DNA from: Candidatus Woesearchaeota archaeon
GTDB lineage: Archaea; Nanobdellota; Nanobdellia; Woesearchaeales; WJKV01
Length of the DNA: 14,362 nt
Reading direction: 5' to 3'
Assembly (NCBI GenBank): GCA_014728875.1
Contig: WJKV01000032.1
Span: 1 to 14,362, forward strand
Positions 1 to 6,194 of the stretch are shown one piece after another. Position numbers and translations under genes: made by a program. Numbering within the stretch: the stretch's first letter is position 1; every line of letters begins with the position of its first letter. A model generated the notes under the pieces. The model worked only from the letters and a program-made list of their open reading frames with translations, was not told where the DNA came from and ran no database searches.

Positions 1-833
1 GTCAGCACTGTGTTTAATTTTTTGCTTTCCTTCATTATCTCTTTTATCGAGAACTTCCTTTTGACAAACCATTTCTTGGAAGGATTCTCAAGGAACTGTC
101 TTGCAGCAAAGATGAACGTGCAGAATGTCTCCAAAGTGACGCTAGCTGCTGCATTCCTGTCCTTCTGTGTGGGATCTATCACAATTATAGGACTCTGCAG
201 TTTTGCAATGTTCAGTTTTCTCATCACGGCCTGCCTGTTCTTGTAATGGTTTGCCACATCTATGATTATGCCGGGCTTCCATCTGCTTACGGCCTCCATC
301 AGCTTCATGAAACTGCCGTATTTCACTATCAGTATCTCAAGGATGTAGCCTGAGAACCCATTGATGTAAGATTCTGCACCGTAAACATCCTGCGCTTTGC
401 AGAAAAGTTTTGCAAGTTTGACTTCCTCTGGATTCTTCAGATGTTTTTTGACCCATTCGACATGAAGCATGCTGACATCTGTGACATTCTCTGCCTGGCT
501 CGCCCTTATGATCTTCAGTACCGGCACTATCTCGTATTCAATGCCTTTATAATATATCCTGAAATAATCCCTGCTTCCGTGCAGACGCTCGACTTTTTTG
601 AAAGCATTCTTCAGGACGACCTCTAAAAGATCTGAATCGGGATTCTTATGAAAGCGGACAAAGATGTCAAGGTCGTAATCCTTCAGATAAGTGTTTTTTG
701 CAGCACTGCCGCCAAGAACAACATCTGCCTTGATCTCGTGCTTCTTCAGCTCCCTTCTGATCAAATCTATCACAATCTGGGAGTCTGCCAGTTTTACAGC
801 ATTTTCATCAATCAGTTCCTGCAAAAATTTCAT
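1..833 (-). CDS. cca: CCA-adding enzyme (class I archaeal tRNA nucleotidyltransferase), 3'-truncated by window edge
   Basis: Adds or repairs the CCA end of tRNA in the cytoplasm. The reverse-strand frame is open for 277 codons from the ATG at 831-833 and runs off the left edge; archaeal CCA enzymes are about 430-450 residues, so roughly the last 160 are missing. Visible in order: nucleotidyltransferase helix-strand with GGSAAKNTYL (41-50), catalytic carboxylates in YDLDIF (Asp54 and Asp56), the third carboxylate strand EYEIVP with Glu101 where the family usually has Asp, then the central-domain signature INGFSGYILEILIVKYGSF (157-175) and a VIDPTQKDRNAAA block (218-230). These are diagnostic of the archaeal class I family rather than of the bacterial/eukaryotic class II enzyme. 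It is divergent from the antiporter gene; a TATA-like box 857-865 lies about 26 bases upstream of the ATG, so the transcript is probably leaderless. Family assignment is firm; activity with Glu101 is inferred. Confidence 0.93.
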   Translation of the reverse strand, partial: MKFLQELIDENAVKLADSQIVIDLIRRELKKHEIKADVVLGGSAAKNTYLKDYDLDIFVRFHKNPDSDLLEVVLKNAFKKVERLHGSRDYFRIYYKGIEYEIVPVLKIIRASQAENVTDVSMLHVEWVKKHLKNPEEVKLAKLFCKAQDVYGAESYINGFSGYILEILIVKYGSFMKLMEAVSRWKPGIIIDVANHYKNRQAVMRKLNIAKLQSPIIVIDPTQKDRNAAASVTLETFCTFIFAARQFLENPSKKWFVKRKFSIKEIMKESKKLNTVL

Positions 834-856
834 ACTAGGGCCAAGGGGATTGTTGG

Positions 857-865
857 TTTATAAAC
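857..865 (-). promoter_or_regulatory. TATA-like promoter box for cca
   Basis: Reading the minus strand this is GTTTATAAA. Its centre is about 28 bases upstream of the cca ATG, which fits an archaeal TATA box driving a leaderless or nearly leaderless transcript. Confidence 0.6.
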
Positions 866-880
866 TTTTCTAAACACAAA

Positions 881-889
881 ATATTTAAA
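881..889 (+). promoter_or_regulatory. TATA-like promoter box for the antiporter gene
   Basis: ATATTTAAA is centred near 885, predicting initiation around 911. That leaves a short leader of about 11-14 bases containing the AGAGGT ribosome-binding sequence at 915-920. It lies back-to-back with the cca box, making 834-921 a compact divergent promoter region. Confidence 0.55.
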
Positions 890-921
890 GCCGGGAAATC
901 TTCATTTATAAAAAAGAGGTA

Positions 922-2106
922 ATGATGGCGGATCCAATACTGAACGGACTTACATTCATCGCAGTTGTTCTGCTCATAGGTTTATTGTCATCAATCTTTG
1001 CAAAGAAGATCAAGATCCCTGATGTTCTTGTCCTGGTCGCAGTCGGTATCGGCTTTGGCCTGTACATCCAGATAGAGAATATTGAATTCACACTGCCGAC
1101 CACATTGATAAGCGCTCTCGGCTTGTTCACCCTGGTATTGCTGGTCTTTGAGAGCACGGCGCAGATAAGATTCAAGGAACTTGACTGGGTGAGCATGTCT
1201 GCCTTGAAAGTTACGTTCAGCACTGTTGTCTTTAATTTCGTGATACTGTCTTTTGCCACTTTGGCTATTGTTTTTGGATTCAAATTGAAATTCTTGTTCC
1301 TTTCTGTGCTCTTCGGCGCATTGATGTGCGGCACAGCGCCTGATGTAATCCTGTCCTTGCTGGGCAGCTGCAAGCAGAAGATCCTCAGGGTGCTTTCAAT
1401 CGAGAGCATAATCAACACACCATTGACTGTTCTATTGCCTTTGATCATTGTGGATCTTCAGAAAGGAGCGACAGATGCAGTGTTCACCGGCTTCACAGGA
1501 GGCCTGCTGCTGAAGATAACAGCCGGACTCGGTTCTGGCTTATTGATAGGCCTGATAATGTTCAAGATAATGAGGAAACAATACAGCGAAAAATACAGCC
1601 CAATCGCTGTGATTGCAGCTGCTTTGCTCAGCTATGTTCTCGCTGAAAAGATAGGAGGAAACGGAATAATCGCCGTGACCACTTTGGGCTTGTTCTTCGG
1701 CAATCTTGAGATAAAACAGAAAGTGGCCCTTCTCCAGTTTGAATCTGTATTGTCCACATTATTGAAAGTGCTGATCTTTGTGCTGATAGGCGTGATAATC
1801 AAATTTCCATTGACACCTATGTTCTTTGTTAAATCCATATCCTTGTTCATCATATATCTTGCAGTAAGATATCTTGCATTAAAGCTGGCTGCAAAAGGCG
1901 AGCCTGTCCTGATAAGGCTGTTCATGACATTGACAGCGAGCAAGGGACTGGCAGTCGTTGTCGTAGCATTCATCCTCGCGAGCACAATCACTGGTTTTGA
2001 GCCCATACTTGACTACATACTTGCATTCGTATTGTATTCACTGATCATTTCTTCTGTTGCAGTGTGGTTCTCAAAATGGTTCGGGATAACGACAAAAGCA
2101 AAGTGA
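922..2106 (+). CDS. CPA-type cation/proton antiporter (NhaP/Kef-like membrane protein)
   Basis: Polytopic membrane protein of 394 residues with about 11-12 hydrophobic segments and almost no soluble domain, the size and texture of a CPA1/CPA2 monovalent cation:proton antiporter core. Family landmarks: an early IKIPDVLVLVAVGIGFG segment (30-46), the cross-over region GTAPDVILS with Asp141, the ESIINTP segment (161-167), AEKIGGNGIIAVTTLGLFFGN (241-261) matching the conserved helix of the family, and TASKGLAVVV (338-347), where CPA1 proteins usually have a conserved Arg-Gly. The usual Asn-Asp pair is here Asn165-Thr166, so ion coupling may differ from characterised antiporters. There is no C-terminal TrkA domain. 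Two tandem ATG codons (922 and 925) are possible starts; AGAGGT at 915-920 is spaced better for 925. The substrate ion cannot be read from the sequence. Confidence 0.85.
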   Translation: MMADPILNGLTFIAVVLLIGLLSSIFAKKIKIPDVLVLVAVGIGFGLYIQIENIEFTLPTTLISALGLFTLVLLVFESTAQIRFKELDWVSMSALKVTFSTVVFNFVILSFATLAIVFGFKLKFLFLSVLFGALMCGTAPDVILSLLGSCKQKILRVLSIESIINTPLTVLLPLIIVDLQKGATDAVFTGFTGGLLLKITAGLGSGLLIGLIMFKIMRKQYSEKYSPIAVIAAALLSYVLAEKIGGNGIIAVTTLGLFFGNLEIKQKVALLQFESVLSTLLKVLIFVLIGVIIKFPLTPMFFVKSISLFIIYLAVRYLALKLAAKGEPVLIRLFMTLTASKGLAVVVVAFILASTITGFEPILDYILAFVLYSLIISSVAVWFSKWFGITTKAK

Positions 2107-2120
2107 ATTTCACAGATAAC

Positions 2121-2130
2121 TTTATTAATT
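2121..2130 (+). promoter_or_regulatory. TATA-like promoter box for the CoiA-like gene
   Basis: TTTATTAATT is centred about 28 bases before the ATG at 2154. There is no Shine-Dalgarno sequence in the gap, consistent with a leaderless mRNA separate from the antiporter transcript, although the genes are only 47 bases apart. Confidence 0.5.
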
Positions 2131-2153
2131 AGTTCTTCCACAGTAATAAAATA

Positions 2154-2573
2154 ATGCCTGAGAGGAAGTTGTTTTATGCCAAGGGGGTAATGAGAACATT
2201 AGTGCACATAGACAGGGTCAAGAAGCACAAGAAAGACCTGTTTGAATACTTCTGTCCGTTCTGCGGTGACAAGGTTTTTCCCAAGATGGGAGAAAAGAAA
2301 GTGTGGCACTTTGCGCACGCCAGCGGGCACGCGTGCAGCAAGAGCGAACGGGAAGAGATGAACAATATGAAGCTGATGGAGTTCGCAAAGTCAGACAAGG
2401 TCAAGATGATAGATGTGGCGGACATTGAGATAGGAGACGACTGTCCTGACTATCAATGCGAAGTGTGCGGAAAGATCGGCAATAAGAGATACGCCCAGAA
2501 ATTCAAGGGAAACAGGTACATGTGCAATTCCTGCTATAAATCGTTTGATCCAGAAGAAATCAACCGATTATAA
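2154..2573 (+). CDS. small zinc-binding protein with CoiA-like N-terminal motif and C-terminal zinc ribbon
   Basis: Protein of 139 residues with two probable zinc sites. The first half holds FCPFCGDKV (33-41, Cys34 and Cys37) followed by KKVWHFAHASGHACSKSE (48-65). The CPxCG ... HFAH arrangement is the hallmark of the N-terminal region of the competence protein CoiA and related nuclease-associated proteins. The second half has Cys97, a Cys102-x2-Cys105 pair and a Cys124-x2-Cys127 pair, a ribbon-like knuckle (CEVCGK ... MCNSC). The downstream nuclease domain of full CoiA proteins is absent, so this is either a stand-alone zinc module or a distinct short family. A nucleic-acid-binding role is inference. 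The last 40 bases overlap the convergent gene on the other strand. Confidence 0.7.
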   Translation: MPERKLFYAKGVMRTLVHIDRVKKHKKDLFEYFCPFCGDKVFPKMGEKKVWHFAHASGHACSKSEREEMNNMKLMEFAKSDKVKMIDVADIEIGDDCPDYQCEVCGKIGNKRYAQKFKGNRYMCNSCYKSFDPEEINRL

Positions 2574-2932
2574 TGCTTGTTGTTTAGTTTTAGCGCTTCT
2601 TCCTTCTCAAGCAATTTCTTGCTTATATTATTCGCATCGCTCCTTGCACTTATTGCCCTGAACAAGCAGAGTGCAGCTGCTGTCATCATGCAATAATATA
2701 TAACGACCGGAACAGGCGAAGCTGCAACTTGAGTTAGACTATCTGTAAAGCGTTCTGCAAAGCTCATATTAGGTTCGTAAGAACCTACAAGATCAATATT
2801 TTCCCTGCCGAAATCATATAAAAAAGCAGAACCCAATGCTATAATAGAACCTATCGTAGAATAACAAGACAAATCCTTTGCTTCTTGGTTGTCTAAATCC
2901 CTCGCTTTTAAAAGTTCGCTGAGTTCTGTCAT
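2534..2932 (-). CDS. hypothetical two-helix membrane protein
   Basis: I do not recognise this 132-residue protein. It has two hydrophobic segments likely to span the membrane (about 24-40 and 72-92), joined by a polar loop of roughly 30 residues, and a charged, probably helical tail (98-122, rich in Lys and Glu). The N-terminal 20 residues are acidic and polar, with no cleavable signal peptide apparent. Support for it being real: an ATG at 2930-2932, a TATA-like box at the expected distance (2953-2964), and an open frame of good composition. Its 3' end overlaps the convergent zinc-protein gene by 40 bases. It follows mutS by 32 bases in the same direction but appears to have its own promoter. 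Confidence 0.6.
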   Translation of the reverse strand: MTELSELLKARDLDNQEAKDLSCYSTIGSIIALGSAFLYDFGRENIDLVGSYEPNMSFAERFTDSLTQVAASPVPVVIYYCMMTAAALCLFRAISARSDANNISKKLLEKEEALKLNNKHYNRLISSGSNDL

Positions 2933-2952
2933 GCAATATAATAGGAGAAAGT

Positions 2953-2964
2953 GCTTTAAAAAGC
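2953..2964 (-). promoter_or_regulatory. TATA-like promoter box for the two-helix membrane protein
   Basis: Minus-strand GCTTTTTAAAGC sits in the 32-base gap after mutS, centred about 26 bases before the ATG at 2932. That is the leaderless spacing seen for other genes here. It is also a near-perfect palindrome directly after the mutS stop. Confidence 0.5.
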
Positions 2965-5523
2965 TTATGGCCCGAAGAAGTGGTTGAGCCTGCTGTTTTT
3001 CTCTTCTCCAGTTTCCTTTTCTGTCTCTCCTTTTTGTCTTGCTTCGCTCTGTTCTAGCTTTTTGTCTATCTCTGGCTCTTCTTTCTTCAGAGGCGCGTGG
3101 ATCCTTTCTGTTATCTCGTCGTCCATCTCAAGCTGGTTCATTATCTTCCTGCTGCGCTCGATTACTTCAGAAGGCAGGCCTGCGAGTTTTGCAACCTGTA
3201 TCCCGTAGCTCTTGTTGGTGCCGCCCTCTAGAATCTTCCTCAAGAATATGATGTCGTCTGCTTTCTCTTTGACAGCTATGTTGAAGTTCTTGACCGACTT
3301 GAAGCGTTCTGCTAATTTATTCAGCTGATGATAGTGCGTGGCGAACAGTGTTTTTGCGCCGATGTTCTGGTAGATGTATTCTGCGACAGCCCACGCAATG
3401 CTGATGCCGTCGAAAGTGCTGGTGCCCCTGCCTATCTCGTCCAAAATAACAAGCGATCTTTCTGTTGCATTGTTCAGGATGTTTGCTGTCTCTGTCATCT
3501 CTACCATGAAAGTGGACTGGCCCATTGTCAGATCGTCATAGGCACCCACCCGAGTGAAGATCCTGTCAACGACACTGACTACCGCTTTTTTCGCAGGCAC
3601 AAAGCTCCCTATCTGCGCGAGCAGCTGTATCAGCGCCACCTGCCTCATAAAACTCGATTTTCCAGACATGTTAGGCCCTGTTATGATGAACAGTCTGTTC
3701 TCCCTGCCCATCTTTGTGTGATTGGGGACATAGGGTTCAAGCTGTATGCTTTCAATGACAGGATGCCTTCCTTCTTCTATGTTTAGTTCATAGCCGCCTG
3801 TGACTTCAGGTTTTGTATAAAGATTATTAACTGCAATTGTGGACAAAGAGATTACAACATCCAGAAGAGCGATGCTTCGCGCGACAGACTGGATGTCAAA
3901 TATCTTCTCTGTGCATTTCTCGAGAACTTTCATGAAGAGTTCATATTCCAGAGTATTGATCTTCTCTTCTGCACCAAGAACCTGCTCTTCTTTCTGCTTC
4001 AGTTCCTCTGTCACATAACGCTCGCTGTTGGCAAGCGTCTGTCTTCTTATGTAATTAGAGGGGACTTTGCCGCTGAAGCGCCTTGTTACATCTATGTAAT
4101 AGCCGTGCACCCTGTTAAAGCCTATCTTCAAGGTTGGGATGCCTGTCTTTTCTTTTTCTTTTGCCTCCAGCTGCGCGATCCAGTTCTTTCCGCCGAACGC
4201 GACCTGGCGCAGATCGTCAAGCTGCTGGCTGTAGCCTTTTTTTATGATGTTACCTTCTTTTGTTTTGGTGTTTGGATTGTCTTTTATTGCTTTTTCAATC
4301 AGGTCCTTGAGCTCAGGCAGTTCTGGAAGCTGCTTGAAATCTCTGAATAGTATGCATCCAGTATTCTTCAGCTGTTCTTTAACAGGCGGAAGAATCCTGA
4401 GGCTGTCTTTCAATGCAATAAGGTCCTTAGGGTTCGCGCTGTTGTTGCTGATTCTTGTTATCAATCTTTCGACATCATAAATCCTGTCGAGGAGGGCTTT
4501 TATCTCTTCCCTCACAAGAGTCTGTGTAGTCAGCTCCTGAACAGCATCAAGCCTCATGTTTATCAGATTTACATCCAGCAACGGCTGCTGTATCCACTGG
4601 CGCAAAAGCCTGCTGCCCATGGGCGTGACTGTCCTGTCAATCGTGTCGAGCAGACTTCCTCTCCTTGTTCCGTCCCTTATGTTCCTCATCAGTTCAAGAT
4701 TTCTTATTGTGCTGCTGTCAAGGATCATGTAATCATCTGTAACAAACTGCTTTAATTTTGTTATCTGTTTTGTGCTTCCCCTCTGGGTCTCGTTCAGGTA
4801 TGCGAGCAATGCGCCTGCCGCAATGATCGCCCTCTCTTTCTGTTCAATGCCGAAACATTCGAGATTCATCACATCGAAGTGCCTGATCAGCTCCTTGTAT
4901 GCTGAACTGAAGGAGAAATGGTAATCGTCATAAGCAGAGACAAAGACATCCTGTTTCCCGTCAGCAAACCTGCTTATGCCCGACTCGTTGGAATCGCTGA
5001 CGATTATCTCTTTTGGATCGAAACGCACTATCTCGTTAAGCAATTTATCTTCGCTGTCGATTTCTGTTGTGAGGAATTCGCCTGTGCTGATGTCCGCCAA
5101 TGCAATGCCGTATTTTTTCTCAGCTTGACTATCCGCGTGGACAGCCATCAGGAAATTATTGCTTTTCTCGTCGAGCAGGCTGGGCGCGATGACAGTTCCC
5201 GGAGTCACGATCCTCACAACATCCCTCTTCACGACCCTGCCCTTGACTGTCTTCGGGTCCTCCATCTGCTCGCAGACAGCGACTTTATGATTTTTCTCGA
5301 TCATCTTTGCAAGATTGGGATCAAGAGCGTGCCACGGAATGCCTGCAAGAGGAACGCCCCCTCTTTTTGTCAGCGTGATGTCAAGAACTTTTGATGCTGT
5401 CTTTGCATCGTCATAGAACATCTCGTAGAAATCGCCCATCCTGAAGAATAGAACGCAGTCTGGATACTGCGCCTTTACTGTCTTGAACTGCTGCATTGCA
5501 GGTGTGACTCTTTCTTCCATCAT
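2965..5523 (-). CDS. mutS: DNA mismatch repair protein MutS (MutS1 type)
   Basis: Recognises mismatches and small loops and, with ATP, acts as a sliding clamp that recruits MutL. The 852-residue length is typical of bacterial-type MutS1. In order: domain I with GDFYEMF (Phe32 and Glu34 of the Phe-x-Glu mismatch-reading motif), connector and lever/clamp domains (about 125-560), then the ATPase with Walker A GPNMSGKS (616-623), the DDLTMGQSTFMVEM loop (663-676), Walker B LVILDEIGRGTST (691-703), the ATHYHQL switch (728-734) and the helix-turn-helix dimer contact (about 774-791). The tail from about 805 is charged and disordered and ends in NSRLNHFFGP, resembling a PCNA-interacting peptide. It is the last gene of the mutL–UDG–mutS operon; ATGA overlaps the upstream stop by 4 bases. 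A second ATG at 5520 is better spaced from GGAGG (5525-5529) and could be the true start. Confidence 0.97.
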   Translation of the reverse strand: MMEERVTPAMQQFKTVKAQYPDCVLFFRMGDFYEMFYDDAKTASKVLDITLTKRGGVPLAGIPWHALDPNLAKMIEKNHKVAVCEQMEDPKTVKGRVVKRDVVRIVTPGTVIAPSLLDEKSNNFLMAVHADSQAEKKYGIALADISTGEFLTTEIDSEDKLLNEIVRFDPKEIIVSDSNESGISRFADGKQDVFVSAYDDYHFSFSSAYKELIRHFDVMNLECFGIEQKERAIIAAGALLAYLNETQRGSTKQITKLKQFVTDDYMILDSSTIRNLELMRNIRDGTRRGSLLDTIDRTVTPMGSRLLRQWIQQPLLDVNLINMRLDAVQELTTQTLVREEIKALLDRIYDVERLITRISNNSANPKDLIALKDSLRILPPVKEQLKNTGCILFRDFKQLPELPELKDLIEKAIKDNPNTKTKEGNIIKKGYSQQLDDLRQVAFGGKNWIAQLEAKEKEKTGIPTLKIGFNRVHGYYIDVTRRFSGKVPSNYIRRQTLANSERYVTEELKQKEEQVLGAEEKINTLEYELFMKVLEKCTEKIFDIQSVARSIALLDVVISLSTIAVNNLYTKPEVTGGYELNIEEGRHPVIESIQLEPYVPNHTKMGRENRLFIITGPNMSGKSSFMRQVALIQLLAQIGSFVPAKKAVVSVVDRIFTRVGAYDDLTMGQSTFMVEMTETANILNNATERSLVILDEIGRGTSTFDGISIAWAVAEYIYQNIGAKTLFATHYHQLNKLAERFKSVKNFNIAVKEKADDIIFLRKILEGGTNKSYGIQVAKLAGLPSEVIERSRKIMNQLEMDDEITERIHAPLKKEEPEIDKKLEQSEARQKGETEKETGEEKNSRLNHFFGP

Positions 5524-6194
5524 GCCTCCAGACGAGTCTTTTTCATAATCTGCAGTAATTCAACTGCTTTTTTCGGATTTCCCCTGCCCACAGGAAAATA
5601 ACAGGGAAACACAGGATAGGTCCTGCGATCTATAGGGACAGAATCGTAAGTTATCAGTCTGTCTGACTGTCTTTGTTTTTCAAAATGTTCAGCCAGCTTC
5701 AGATCTTTCCTGCCGGTCAGCCATCTGAAAGGCAGGCCGCCAAAACTGCAGATGAGCCTTGGCCTGACTATCGAGATCTCTTTCAGCAACAAAGGAAAAA
5801 GTTCTTTTATCTCAGCTGTTTTAGGATTGTCAGCGTGCGGCTGCGCGCACTTGACAAGATTAGTGAAATAGAATCTTTTCTGTGTGATTTTTTTTATTGT
5901 TTCATTTATCAGACTTTGGTCCCACCCTTTTTTTATCTTTTCCAGCAGTTCAGGCTCGAGCAGGCCGGCATTTGCAAAGACTTTCCATACTTTTGTCGTA
6001 CCTATGAACGGAAATCTCTGGCCCTCATAATCAGGATCTGTTGTTATGTTCCTGTAGGTCGGATTGATAAAACAGAACAGAACATCGGGCTGTTTTTCTT
6101 TCCCGCCTCCGAGGATGTGCTGCAGTTTATTATCGTTCTGCCTGCAGGACACACAGCTGTCGACCTGTTTCCAAAGATCTTTCAGTTCAGGCAT
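5520..6194 (-). CDS. atypical uracil-DNA-glycosylase-superfamily protein
   Basis: A 224-residue protein with the uracil-DNA glycosylase fold signature, probably acting on damaged or deaminated bases. Motif A is INPTYRNI (43-50, Asn44) followed by RFPFIG (60-65) and KVWKVFANAGLL (68-79), closely resembling the Mug/TDG pattern (GINPG ... PF ... FWK). It also has Cys14-x2-Cys17 and TNLVKC with Cys116, the positions of three iron-sulfur ligands in family 4 enzymes; the fourth ligand position is Phe133. Motif B is CYFPVGRGNP (198-207), where family 4 has a His-Pro; the His is Phe200. The gene is sandwiched between mutL and mutS with overlaps at both ends (8 and 4 bases), so translation is probably coupled. 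ATG 6194 is preferred because an upstream TTG at 6203 lies only about 2 bases from the G-rich sequence 6206-6210. Fold assignment is reasonably sure; substrate is unknown. Confidence 0.75.
   Translation of the reverse strand: MPELKDLWKQVDSCVSCRQNDNKLQHILGGGKEKQPDVLFCFINPTYRNITTDPDYEGQRFPFIGTTKVWKVFANAGLLEPELLEKIKKGWDQSLINETIKKITQKRFYFTNLVKCAQPHADNPKTAEIKELFPLLLKEISIVRPRLICSFGGLPFRWLTGRKDLKLAEHFEKQRQSDRLITYDSVPIDRRTYPVFPCYFPVGRGNPKKAVELLQIMKKTRLEA

Noticed and set aside
441..873. Short plus-strand open frames near the left edge
   Set aside because: They are antisense to the cca gene, which is recognised by its catalytic and central-domain motifs.
906..1448. 180-codon open frame on the minus strand opposite the antiporter
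   Set aside because: Its translation has no family features, it has no promoter, and it lies fully inside a clear membrane-protein gene.
3328..3786. Open frames on the plus strand opposite mutS and mutL
   Set aside because: Cys/Phe/Ser-rich translations typical of antisense shadow of Lys/Glu-rich genes, with no start signals.
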